Assembly: GCA_003104995.1 (NCBI GenBank) | Contig: PQAO01000010.1 | Span: 1-48,628, forward strand | Length of the DNA stretch: 48,628 nucleotides | DNA from: Dehalococcoidia bacterium | Lineage (GTDB): Bacteria > Chloroflexota > Dehalococcoidia > Tepidiformales > Tepidiformaceae | Direction: 5' to 3' | Shown here: positions 8,891 through 16,486 of the stretch, one piece after another | Layout: the number at the start of each line of letters is the position of its first letter | How positions within the stretch are numbered: the stretch's first letter is position 1 | Position numbers and translations under genes: made by a program | Notes under the pieces: generated by a model | Told to the model about the DNA's origin: nothing | Seen by the model: only the letters and a program-made list of their open reading frames with translations | Database searches by the model: none

Positions 8891-9967
8891 CTATACCTCC
8901 GCCACCCCGAACTCCTGGCCCTCCCGGGCGCTCCGGTAGCAGGCCTCCACTACCTCGTGCGCCGCGAGCGCGGTCCGAAAGTCCGGGAACGCCGGGCGGC
9001 CCTCTTCCACGCACCGGAGGAACGCGTAGTCCTCGTACATCCCCGCCCGCGCCAGGTCTACCTCACCTCCTTCGAGGCCGGCAATCTCGACGTAACGATC
9101 GAAAACCTGCTCGGTGGGCATCTCCTCCACCGGTCCCGTACGCCCCTGGTAGCGGATCGGCCCGAGGAAGTCGTGGTCGGTGGCGAAGTACCCGCCTTCG
9201 AAGAACACCTCCAGGTGTCGCGTCGACGGCCGGTCGTCGAGCGCATGCCAGACCGACGACAGCGAGGTCTGGTGTCCGCCGGCGTGCTGGAAGGTCGCGA
9301 TGGCCACGTCTTCCACCCCGTCGTGGCCGGTCGTGTGGCGCGTGTGGCACCGTACTCGCGTGATATCCCCGAACAACCAGCGGAACAGGTCCACGTCGTG
9401 GATGGAATGCTCGATGAGCGTCCCGCCGCCGGCCCGTTCGAAGCTGCCGCGCCAGCTGCTCGCGTAATGTCCCCGGATCGGGAAAAACTGGTCGTCCCGC
9501 AGGTGCGCGGTCAGCAGCGGCCCGAGCCCCGGCTCCGACATCATCTCTTTCATCACGGTAAAGACGGGCGAATAGCGCAGCACCAGCCCGACCTGGTTCA
9601 CCACCCCGGCGGCCTCGACCGCCTCCACCATCCGCCGCACCTCGCCCAGGGTCTTCGCAAGCGGCTTTTCGCAGAACACGTGAAGCCCGAGCTCTGCCGC
9701 CCTGACGACGAGGTCCGGATGTTCGGCGGTCTCGGTGCAGATGTAGACCGTGTTCAGCCCGGGTAGTCCGAACACCTCTGTTGGGTCATCGGTGACCATC
9801 CGGGAGCCCGTAATGGCTGCGAACGAACCGGCCCGGTCAAGGTCCCGGTCGCAGACGGCCGCGTACTCGCCGGGGACGAGTTCTGAACGGAAGGAGCCGC
9901 GGATGTTGCGGGAGTGGAAGCGGCCGATGTGGCCGCAGCCGATGAGGCCGACGACGGGGACTGGCAC
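8891..9967 (-). CDS. Gfo/Idh/MocA-family NAD(P)-dependent oxidoreductase
   Basis: Sugar-, inositol- or related polyol dehydrogenase family member, 358 residues. The N-terminal Rossmann motif is GLIGCGHIG (about 7-15), and the family CEKPLAKT motif (about 99-106) supplies the conserved Lys. The C-terminal alpha/beta domain contains GGGTLIEHSIHDVDLFRWLFG, with the His/Asp residues expected at the active site. The start is a GTG at 9967. The neighbouring reductase ends 132 bases downstream, so linkage is uncertain. The long upstream gap (9968-10239) is shared divergently with nuoA. Substrate unknown. Confidence 0.88.
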   Translation of the reverse strand: MPVPVVGLIGCGHIGRFHSRNIRGSFRSELVPGEYAAVCDRDLDRAGSFAAITGSRMVTDDPTEVFGLPGLNTVYICTETAEHPDLVVRAAELGLHVFCEKPLAKTLGEVRRMVEAVEAAGVVNQVGLVLRYSPVFTVMKEMMSEPGLGPLLTAHLRDDQFFPIRGHYASSWRGSFERAGGGTLIEHSIHDVDLFRWLFGDITRVRCHTRHTTGHDGVEDVAIATFQHAGGHQTSLSSVWHALDDRPSTRHLEVFFEGGYFATDHDFLGPIRYQGRTGPVEEMPTEQVFDRYVEIAGLEGGEVDLARAGMYEDYAFLRCVEEGRPAFPDFRTALAAHEVVEACYRSAREGQEFGVAEV

Positions 9968-10041
9968 GGGACCTCGCGGAAGGGCGAATTTGCGCGCATT
10001 TTACGCGGCGCTTGCGCCATCTTGGCGAACGAGCCCTCCGC

Positions 10042-10128
10042 CCGGGTAACACTCTGTCTCGGCCGCCGGCGGAAGGAATCACCTGGGGGCGCAAGTGACC
10101 TTCCGCTGGCGGTCGTTTTGCTACCCGG
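10042..10128. repeat. 87-nt imperfect nested inverted repeat; possible structured RNA or terminator-like element
   Basis: Three nested arms are visible. Outer CCGGGTA (10042-10048) pairs with TACCCGG (10122-10128). Inner 14-nt arms are 10063-10076 and 10099-10112 with one mismatch position that is G-U on the plus strand. An apical TCACCT/AAGTGA stem (10079-10084/10093-10098) has one imperfect pair and closes an 8-nt loop. It lies between divergent genes, 58 bases upstream of the nuoA promoter -10 arm and 75 bases from the oxidoreductase start. If transcribed on the minus strand it would be in that gene's leader. It matches none of the riboswitch consensus sequences I tried (cobalamin, TPP, SAM, c-di-GMP). 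Confidence 0.55.
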
Positions 10129-10168
10129 AAAACCTGTGCCCGTCGCTCTCTTTTCCCTCTCTGGCGCT

Positions 10169-10197
10169 TTGTCCGCTTTCGGGGCCCGTGCTATAGT
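10169..10197 (+). promoter_or_regulatory. Candidate sigma-70-type promoter of the nuo operon
   Basis: TTGTCC (10169-10174), a 17-nt spacer and TATAGT (10192-10197), with a TG one base ahead of the -10 (extended -10). Predicted transcription start is near 10204, about 36 bases before the nuoA GTG. This is the best-looking promoter in the window. Confidence 0.6.
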
Positions 10198-10219
10198 CGG
10201 CCCCGTCCCTTAAGGACGA

Positions 10220-10231
10220 ATTTCACAAACG
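10220..10231 (+). promoter_or_regulatory. 12-nt leader motif shared with nuoE
   Basis: ATTTCACAAACG occurs here, 8 bases before the nuoA start, and again at 20070-20081, 14 bases before nuoE. GCTATAGT also precedes both (10190-10197 and 20054-20061). Role unknown. nuoA has no good Shine-Dalgarno sequence next to its GTG (AAGGA is 23 bases away), so the motif may affect initiation or regulator binding. Confidence 0.4.
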
Positions 10232-10239
10232 GCTCCGGC

Positions 10240-10617
10240 GTGCTCTACGAATACGGTCACATCGGCATCCTCGTCCTCATCGCGCTGATCTTCCCGATTG
10301 GTGCGCTGGCTACTTCGTGGGCGCTCCAGTTCGTGAATATTCGCCCCACGAGCAAGCCCGATGTGGTCCGCGACGACATTTACGAATGCGGCCTCCGCAC
10401 CGAGGGCCCCAGCCGCGTTCAGTTCAACTTCCGCTTCTATTACATCGCCCTCCTGTTCGTGTTGCTCGACGTGGAAATCGTCTTCCTTTTCCCCTGGGCG
10501 CTCGTCTTTGACGACGTCGGCTGGGTCGGCTACGGGAAGGGCATGCTCTTCATTGGCACCTTCGTAATCGGCGGCGTTTATGCATGGCGGAAGCGCGCAC
10601 TGGAGTGGCGGCTGTGA
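10240..10617 (+). CDS. nuoA: NADH-quinone oxidoreductase subunit A
   Basis: Small membrane subunit of complex I, 125 residues with three predicted helices. It has the conserved loop YECGLRTEGPSRVQFNFRFYYIA (about 47-69, Cys included) and DVEIVFLFPWA (about 77-87), which holds the acidic residues typical of NuoA. The start is a GTG with no close ribosome-binding site. It is the first gene of the operon and overlaps nuoC by GTGA. The gene that normally follows it, nuoB, is absent. Confidence 0.95.
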   Translation: MLYEYGHIGILVLIALIFPIGALATSWALQFVNIRPTSKPDVVRDDIYECGLRTEGPSRVQFNFRFYYIALLFVLLDVEIVFLFPWALVFDDVGWVGYGKGMLFIGTFVIGGVYAWRKRALEWRL

Positions 10618-11138
10618 CGCGCCAGCTCAGCGGTCCTGAAGCCGCCGGCCTTGCCGAAACCGCCGCGCCCGGGTCTGTCGACCGGACAACCGAAACGGCT
10701 TGCTATCTCAAGCCCGAGCACCTCGTTTCGGCTCTCGAGGCACTGAAGACAGACCCTGATGCGGACCTTGTCCACCTGACGAACCTCTGCGGCGTTGACT
10801 TCTGGGACCATTTCGAAGTCGTCTACCACATCCAGTCGTTCGACAAGAACCAGATAGCGCTCTTCAAGGTCGACGTGTTGAACCGCGAAGATCCGGTCGT
10901 GCCGAGCGTGGTCCCGGTCTTCCACGGCGCCTGGATGCAGGAAAACGAGACCTACGACCTCTTCGGCATCAAGTTCGAAGGACACCCGAACCTCTACCGG
11001 ATTCTGCTCTGGGAAGGCTACCCGGGCTGGCCGCTCCGGAAAGACTTCCTTGCGATGCCCGGCGGCCTCCAGCCAGGCCTGGGCGAGTTCGCCGGTGTCA
11101 GCCGCCGCCAGGAGCCGCCAATGAAGGTGCTCGAATGA
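10614..11138 (+). CDS. nuoC: NADH-quinone oxidoreductase subunit C
   Basis: Peripheral-arm 30-kDa subunit that packs against NuoD. About 174 residues from the GTG at 10614, whose GTGA overlaps the nuoA stop; an ATG at 10584 in the same frame would give a 34-nt overlap and is less likely. Family motifs: ENETYDLFGIKFEGHP (about 110-125) and the signature GWPLRKDF near the end. It is a stand-alone NuoC, not fused to NuoD. Its stop overlaps the nuoD ATG. Confidence 0.94.
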   Translation: MTRQLSGPEAAGLAETAAPGSVDRTTETACYLKPEHLVSALEALKTDPDADLVHLTNLCGVDFWDHFEVVYHIQSFDKNQIALFKVDVLNREDPVVPSVVPVFHGAWMQENETYDLFGIKFEGHPNLYRILLWEGYPGWPLRKDFLAMPGGLQPGLGEFAGVSRRQEPPMKVLE

Positions 11139-12244
11139 CCGGTGTCATCAAGAGTGAGCCGTTCGTCATCAACATCGGGCCCCAGCACCCCTCCACCCAC
11201 GGCGTCTTCCGGATCCGCGCTACGGTCGATGGTGAAAAGGTGGTCGATGCCGAGATGGTCATGGGCTATCTCCATCGTTCGATGGAAAAGCTCGCCGAAG
11301 AGCGCACCTACACCCAGAACATCCCGTTCACCGACCGGACCGACTACCTGAGCAGCATGTCGAACAACCTCGGCTACTGCCTGGCGGCGGAAAAACTCGC
11401 CGGCATTGAGGTCCCGGCTCGCGGCGACGCCATCCGCGTCATCATGGCCGAACTCCAGCGCCTCGCCAGCCACTGCATGGCCGTTGGCGCCTTCGCCAAC
11501 GACACTGGCGCCTGGCAAACGCCCGTCATGTGGTGCTTCCGCGAACGCGAGAAGATCCTGGACATCTTCGAGGTCACCTCGGGCGCGCGCCTCACCTGCA
11601 ATTACATGCGCATCGGTGGTGTCGCCTTCGACCTCCGTCCCGCCTTTGAGCCGATGGTCCGCAAGGTCCTGGCCGACCTCCCCCCGTTCATCGAAGAGAT
11701 GGAACAACTGCTCACCGGGAACGAGATCTTCGTCAGCCGCACGCGGGGTATCGGTGTGCTCAGCCCCGAGCTCGCGACGAACGCCAGCTTGAGCGGCCCC
11801 ATGCTTCGCGGAAGCGGCATCGCCTGGGACCTCCGCAAGGCCGACCCATATTGCGGCTACGAGCAGTACGACTTCGACATCCCCATCGGCTACCAGGGTG
11901 ACAGCTACGACCGCTTTATCGTGCGCCTCGAAGAGATGCGCCAGAGTGTGAAGATCATCCAGCAGGCGCTCGATGGCCTCCCCTCGGGCCCGTTCCGCAC
12001 CGAGGTGCCGCTCGCGCTGCGCCCGCAAAAAGGTGAGGCCTACGCCCGCATCGAGAGCCCCCGCGGCGAGCTCGGTTATTACCTGGTCAGCGACGAAGGG
12101 CCCGCGCCCTACCGCTTCCACATCCGGCCGCCGTCGTTCATCAACCTCTCCGCCTTGAAAGAGATGACCGTCGGTGGCACGGTCGCCGACGCGATCGTGG
12201 TCCTCGGTTCGATAGACATCGTCGTGGGGGAGATCGACCGATGA
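11135..12244 (+). CDS. nuoD: NADH-quinone oxidoreductase subunit D
   Basis: 49-kDa subunit that forms the quinone site together with NuoB. The 369-residue protein keeps GPQHPSTHGVFR (about 15-26), with the quinone-site His, GYLHRSMEKLAE (about 44-55), the Tyr-containing NIPFTDRTDYLS stretch and RIGGVAFDL, plus a typical C-terminus ending in GSIDIVVGEIDR. An ATGA overlap at each end shows tight coupling (nuoC before, nuoH after). Its obligatory partner NuoB is not encoded in the window, so it must be supplied from elsewhere in the genome. Confidence 0.96.
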   Translation: MTGVIKSEPFVINIGPQHPSTHGVFRIRATVDGEKVVDAEMVMGYLHRSMEKLAEERTYTQNIPFTDRTDYLSSMSNNLGYCLAAEKLAGIEVPARGDAIRVIMAELQRLASHCMAVGAFANDTGAWQTPVMWCFREREKILDIFEVTSGARLTCNYMRIGGVAFDLRPAFEPMVRKVLADLPPFIEEMEQLLTGNEIFVSRTRGIGVLSPELATNASLSGPMLRGSGIAWDLRKADPYCGYEQYDFDIPIGYQGDSYDRFIVRLEEMRQSVKIIQQALDGLPSGPFRTEVPLALRPQKGEAYARIESPRGELGYYLVSDEGPAPYRFHIRPPSFINLSALKEMTVGGTVADAIVVLGSIDIVVGEIDR

Positions 12245-13494
12245 CGACCTTCCTCGCCACCGATAACTGGTACGACCTGCGCGACCTCGCCAACCTCTCC
12301 CGCGAAATCCTCGAAGCGGCCGACAAGATCCTGCCGTTCGGCGTGGTCTACGTGTTGGCGGCTGTCATCGGTTTCGTCGCAAGCTTTCTCATCTTCGTCC
12401 TGCCGTCGCAGTTGTTCGTCGGCGTCTACGGCGAACGGAAGCTCATCGGCCGCATCCAATCGCGCTACGGCCCGAACCGGGTTGGCCCGTTCGGCCTCCT
12501 GCAGCCAATCGCCGACGCAATCAAGCTGATGCAGAAGGAGGCGCTCACCCCGACGCGCTCCGACCGGCTGGTGATGTACGTCGCGCCGATCTTCTTCGTG
12601 GCGCCCGCGGTGCTCTTGTTCGCCGTCATCCCCTTCGGGCCGAACATGGTCTTCGCCGACATCCCCGTGAGCCTGATGTACTTCCTCGCGATCTCCTCGC
12701 TGCCCGTGCTGGCGAACTTCATGGCGGGCTGGAGCGCGAACAACAAGTACAGCCTCTTCGGCGCCATCCGCATCGTCGCGATGACCATCTCCTACGAGAC
12801 GCCCCTGGTCATGTCGCTCCTCGGCGCGGTGGTCATCAGCAGCACGCTCAGCCTCCAGGGCATGGTGCTCTGGGCCGACGAGTACAAGATCTGGCTCGGT
12901 TTGGTCCAGCCGCTCGCGCTGGTCATCTACTTCATCTGCGTCAGCGCCGAACTGAACCGCACCCCGACCGACATCGCCGAGGCGGAGTCCGAAATCGTTG
13001 CCGGCTACCTCACCGAGTACTCCGGCATGAAGTGGGGCCTCTTCTATGGCATGGACATCGGCTACGCGCTTGCGGCCTCGGCGTTCGCGGCAACGGTGTT
13101 CCTCGGCGGCTGGACGCTCTTCGGCCTCGAGAAGTGGGTCCCACCGTGGATCATCTTCATCGGCAAGACACACCTCTTCTACGCGCTCTTCATCTGGACC
13201 CGCGGCACCCTTCCCCGCCTCCGCTCGGACCAGCTGATGGCTTTCGCCTGGAAGTTCCTCCTGCCGCTCGCGCTTTTCAACCTCTTCATCGTGGTGACCG
13301 AGCGGATGATCTGGTCCGAGGAAGGCTACGACAAGGCCTACATCTACCTGTTTGCCATCTTCAACATCCTGGTCTCCGGCCTGCTGGTCTTCGCCTGGGC
13401 GCGTTTCAACGGCTACCGGCCGGATGACGTGCCTACGCGCCCGCGGTTGGTCAAGGAAGCGCGCGGCTACGTTCCCCTCGGGGAGAACGAGTGA
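12241..13494 (+). CDS. nuoH: NADH-quinone oxidoreductase subunit H
   Basis: Membrane subunit forming the base of the quinone chamber, 417 residues with eight or more helices. Diagnostic segments: YGERKLIGRIQSRYGPNRVG (about 64-83) and AEAESEIVAGYLTEYSGMKW (about 244-263), which carry the conserved charged residues linking quinone chemistry to proton pumping. The length is somewhat above the usual 330-350, with an extra N-terminal stretch and a polar C-terminal tail. nuoI, which normally comes next, is absent; nuoJ overlaps the stop directly. Confidence 0.96.
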   Translation: MTTFLATDNWYDLRDLANLSREILEAADKILPFGVVYVLAAVIGFVASFLIFVLPSQLFVGVYGERKLIGRIQSRYGPNRVGPFGLLQPIADAIKLMQKEALTPTRSDRLVMYVAPIFFVAPAVLLFAVIPFGPNMVFADIPVSLMYFLAISSLPVLANFMAGWSANNKYSLFGAIRIVAMTISYETPLVMSLLGAVVISSTLSLQGMVLWADEYKIWLGLVQPLALVIYFICVSAELNRTPTDIAEAESEIVAGYLTEYSGMKWGLFYGMDIGYALAASAFAATVFLGGWTLFGLEKWVPPWIIFIGKTHLFYALFIWTRGTLPRLRSDQLMAFAWKFLLPLALFNLFIVVTERMIWSEEGYDKAYIYLFAIFNILVSGLLVFAWARFNGYRPDDVPTRPRLVKEARGYVPLGENE

Positions 13495-14009
13495 TGGACG
13501 GATTCGGCGTCACCGTTGCCTTCTGGATCCTCGCCGCGGTCACTCTGGTGGCAGGCGGCGGCGTCATGGTTTCGCGCAACCTGCTGCACGCGGTGCTCTT
13601 CCTCATCCTCTCGTTTATCGGGGTCGCGGGCTTCTTCGTCCTGCTCTCCGCCGAGTTCATCGCGATGGCGCAGGTCATCATCTACGTTGGGGCCATCACG
13701 GTGCTTATCCTGTTCGCCGTGCTTCTCACCCCTCGCGCCAGCCGCGACAACAGCGAAACCGTGTGGGCGTTGCCCGGGATGCTGCTCGCCGTCTGCCTGG
13801 CTGCCATCTTCCTCTTCGTGGTGCACGACACCCAGTGGAAGACGGTGACCGACGCTCCGCTGCTCACCACCCAGGACCTCGGCCACGCACTCCTCGGCAC
13901 CTGGGTGCTGCCCTTCGAAATTGCGAGCGTCCTCCTGACGGCCGCCCTCGTTGGGGCCATCATGCTCACGCGCTCAGCCGAGGAAGAAGCGGAGGATGCG
14001 CTCGCATGA
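13494..14009 (+). CDS. nuoJ: NADH-quinone oxidoreductase subunit J
   Basis: Membrane subunit of about 171 residues with five predicted helices. It includes the conserved AEFIAMAQVIIYVGAITVLI helix (about 46-65), which contains the pi-bulge region known in this subunit. The ATG at 13494 overlaps the nuoH stop (TGATG); a GTG one codon earlier is an alternative start. The stop overlaps nuoK as ATGA. Confidence 0.94.
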   Translation: MDGFGVTVAFWILAAVTLVAGGGVMVSRNLLHAVLFLILSFIGVAGFFVLLSAEFIAMAQVIIYVGAITVLILFAVLLTPRASRDNSETVWALPGMLLAVCLAAIFLFVVHDTQWKTVTDAPLLTTQDLGHALLGTWVLPFEIASVLLTAALVGAIMLTRSAEEEAEDALA

Positions 14010-14320
14010 GTGTCGGCATCGAACACTTCCTGACCGTTGGGGCTCTCCTGTTTTGCCTGGGTCTGGCCATCGCGCTCAGCAAACGCAACGCCATCGGCGT
14101 GCTCATGGGCGTCGAGCTCATGTTGAACGCGGTCAACCTCACGCTTATCACATTCTCGCGATTCGCGGTGAGCGAACGGCCCATCACGGGCCAGGCGTTC
14201 GCCGTCTTTATCATCACGGTGGCGGCTGCGGAAGCAGCGGTCGCCCTTGCCCTCGCCGTCTCGGTCTATCGCAACCGCGAGACCGTCGACGTCGACCAGT
14301 TGAATCTCCTCAGGTCGTGA
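14006..14320 (+). CDS. nuoK: NADH-quinone oxidoreductase subunit K
   Basis: 104-residue antiporter-like (MnhC-type) membrane subunit with three helices. Helix 2 holds GVLMGVELMLNAVNLTLITF (about 32-51) with the conserved Glu of the proton path, and helix 3 has the second Glu in AAAEAAVALA (about 72-81). The frame is open further upstream through nuoJ, but the ATG overlapping the nuoJ stop is clearly the start. Confidence 0.95.
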   Translation: MSVGIEHFLTVGALLFCLGLAIALSKRNAIGVLMGVELMLNAVNLTLITFSRFAVSERPITGQAFAVFIITVAAAEAAVALALAVSVYRNRETVDVDQLNLLRS

Positions 14321-14326
14321 TTGCCG

Positions 14327-14524
14327 ATGTGGGTTGAGTTCATGACCGTACGCAACGGCTATGTGGCTGAGACGTGGAGCGAGCTGTTCGCTGCCGAGGG
14401 GCTCTCCGTGCGCATCATCCCGCCCATCGGGTACGGCGAAAAAGCTTCCATGCGCGATGAGCGCACGCTCTATGTACCCTCCGGGAAGGCCCACGTCGCC
14501 CGGGAAATCCTGAGGAAGATCTAG
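14327..14524 (+). CDS. Small protein encoded between nuoK and nuoL (DUF2007-like?)
   Basis: 65 residues from the ATG at 14327. It contains NGYVAETWSELFAAEGLSVR followed by a short beta-rich tail ending REILRKI. The pattern of an N-terminal helix over an AEGL segment and then hydrophobic strands resembles the small signal-transducing-type DUF2007 fold, but the match is by eye and weak. It is 6 bases from the nuoK stop and 3 bases from the nuoL start, so it is certainly cotranscribed with complex I. It is soluble with no membrane helix and only scattered charge. It could be an assembly or regulatory factor; function unknown. A later ATG at 14342 would give 60 residues. Confidence 0.7.
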   Translation: MWVEFMTVRNGYVAETWSELFAAEGLSVRIIPPIGYGEKASMRDERTLYVPSGKAHVAREILRKI

Positions 14525-14527
14525 CCG

Positions 14528-16477
14528 ATGCTGTTCCTCGAAGCCGCACCAGCCTCCGCGCCCACCATCGACGAAGCGATCCTCTGGGCGATCATGCTCT
14601 GCCCGCTCGTTGCCTGGGGGCTCATCGCGATCTACGTACGGAAAATCCCTGTCGCGGCGGGCTACCTGGCGATCCTCGGTGTTGGAGCGGCCTGCGTACT
14701 CAGCTACGTCACCCTTTTCAACGTGATGGACGCCGATGGCGGCATCGCGATCCACAGCCACGAGTGGTTCTCGGCCGGTGACCTGGTTGTAAACCTCGGT
14801 GTCCGGGTCGATGGGCTCACCGCCGTCATGCTCGTCGTGGTCACAACCGTTGCGTTCCTCGTCCAGGTGTACTCCACCGGCTACATGCAGGGAGACGCCG
14901 GCTACGGCCGCTACTTCGCCCATATGTGCCTGTTCACGGTCTCGATGCTCGGGCTCGTGCTGGCCGACAACCTCTTCCAGATGTTCATCTTCTGGGAGCT
15001 CGTTGGCCTTTGCTCCTACTTGCTCATCGGTTTCTGGTTCCACAAGCCCAGCGCCGCGGCCGCCGCCAAGAAGGCGTTCATCGTTACCCGCATCGGCGAC
15101 CTCGGCCTGCTTGCGGCGCTCCTGCTGGTCTGGACGCGCGCCGGCACCTTCGACGTGACCGCCATCCAGGAGTGGGCAACCAGCGGCGAACCCGAAGGCT
15201 ACATCGTCACGCTGTTCGCCCTCGGGCTGTTCGCGGGTGCCGCCGGCAAGTCTGCCCAGTTCCCGCTGCACGTCTGGCTCCCCGACGCGATGGAAGGCCC
15301 GACCCCGGTGTCCGCCCTCATCCATGCCGCGACAATGGTCGCCGCCGGCGTTTACCTGGTCGCCCGCTTCTTCCCGGTCTTCGAAGCTTCCCACGACGCG
15401 GCCCAGTTCGTCGCCTGGATCGGCGCCATCACCGCGCTTGTCGCGGCGACCATCGCCCTGGTGCAGACCGACGTTAAGCGAGTCCTCGCCTATTCAACCA
15501 TCAGCCAGCTCGGCTACATGATGCTCGCGCTCGGTACGTTCGGATACGTGGCCGCCATTTTCCACCTGTTCACCCACGCGTTCTTCAAGGCGCTCCTTTT
15601 CCTCGGGAGCGGCTCGGTCAACCACGCGACCAACACCTTCGACATGCGCCAGATGGGCGGCCTGAAGAAGTACATGCCCGTCACCTACTGGACCTTCATC
15701 ATCGGGTCGCTCAGCCTCGCGGGCATCTTCCCGCTGGCCGGGTTCTGGTCCAAGGACGAAATCCTCCTCGATGCCTGGCGCCACGACCGCGCGCTCTGGG
15801 CTATCGGCCTGAGCGTTGCCTTCATGACCGCGTTCTACATGTTCCGGGCCATCTTCCTCACCTTCCACGGCGAGTACAAAGGCGGACAGCCGGTCGACCA
15901 CCACGACGAGGACTCGCACTTTCACGGCGACCCGGCCCACCCGCATGAGTCGCCCTGGGCAATGAAGGGCCCCCTGATCGTGCTCTCCGTTCCCGCAATC
16001 GCGGCAGGGTGGCTTGCCTACGACCACCTGTTCAAGGACTTCATCGAAGCCGCCCTGCCCCACGCCGAATCGCACGGGAGCACCTTCGAGATCGGCATCG
16101 CCATCAGTTCCTCGGTGGTGGCCGTGGCGGGCATTGGTGCTGCCTGGGCTGTCTACATGAAGCGCTGGGTCACCTCAGAGTCCATCCGCGCGACCTTTGC
16201 GCCGTTCGCGATCATCTTCGAAAACAAGTACTACCTCGACCGTATCTACGAAGACCTCTTTGTCCGCACCATCTTCCACCGGGGCTGGAACGCCCTGCTC
16301 CAGGCCAACGACCGCTACGTAGTCGATGGCATCGTGAACGGCTCAGGCCGCCTCGCCCGGGAGGCGAGCAGCCGCCTCAGGGTTATCCAGACCGGCCAGG
16401 TCCAGAGCTACGGGCTCGGGATCGTCGCCGGAGTCATCATCATCGCCGTCGCCGTCATCACGGCGAACCCGCTTTAG
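14528..16477 (+). CDS. nuoL: NADH-quinone oxidoreductase subunit L
   Basis: Largest antiporter-like proton-pumping subunit, 649 residues. It has the characteristic DGLTAVMLVVVTTVAFLVQVYSTGYM N-terminal domain (about 95-120), the FWELVGLCSYLLIGFWF helix with its conserved Glu (about 155-171), AGKSAQFPLHVWLPDAMEGPTPVSALIHAATMV (about 238-270) with Lys and His of the channel, and the C-terminal lateral helix region ending in a final transmembrane helix. A His/Asp-rich loop (VDHHDEDSHFHGDPAHPHES, about 458-477) between late helices could bind metal but may simply be a soluble loop. Confidence 0.96.
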   Translation: MLFLEAAPASAPTIDEAILWAIMLCPLVAWGLIAIYVRKIPVAAGYLAILGVGAACVLSYVTLFNVMDADGGIAIHSHEWFSAGDLVVNLGVRVDGLTAVMLVVVTTVAFLVQVYSTGYMQGDAGYGRYFAHMCLFTVSMLGLVLADNLFQMFIFWELVGLCSYLLIGFWFHKPSAAAAAKKAFIVTRIGDLGLLAALLLVWTRAGTFDVTAIQEWATSGEPEGYIVTLFALGLFAGAAGKSAQFPLHVWLPDAMEGPTPVSALIHAATMVAAGVYLVARFFPVFEASHDAAQFVAWIGAITALVAATIALVQTDVKRVLAYSTISQLGYMMLALGTFGYVAAIFHLFTHAFFKALLFLGSGSVNHATNTFDMRQMGGLKKYMPVTYWTFIIGSLSLAGIFPLAGFWSKDEILLDAWRHDRALWAIGLSVAFMTAFYMFRAIFLTFHGEYKGGQPVDHHDEDSHFHGDPAHPHESPWAMKGPLIVLSVPAIAAGWLAYDHLFKDFIEAALPHAESHGSTFEIGIAISSSVVAVAGIGAAWAVYMKRWVTSESIRATFAPFAIIFENKYYLDRIYEDLFVRTIFHRGWNALLQANDRYVVDGIVNGSGRLAREASSRLRVIQTGQVQSYGLGIVAGVIIIAVAVITANPL

Positions 16478-16486
16478 GAGGCGGCC

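Noticed and set aside
13682..15394. 570-codon minus-strand open frame opposite nuoJ, nuoK and nuoL
   Set aside because: Charge-rich antisense of membrane proteins; covers three recognised genes.
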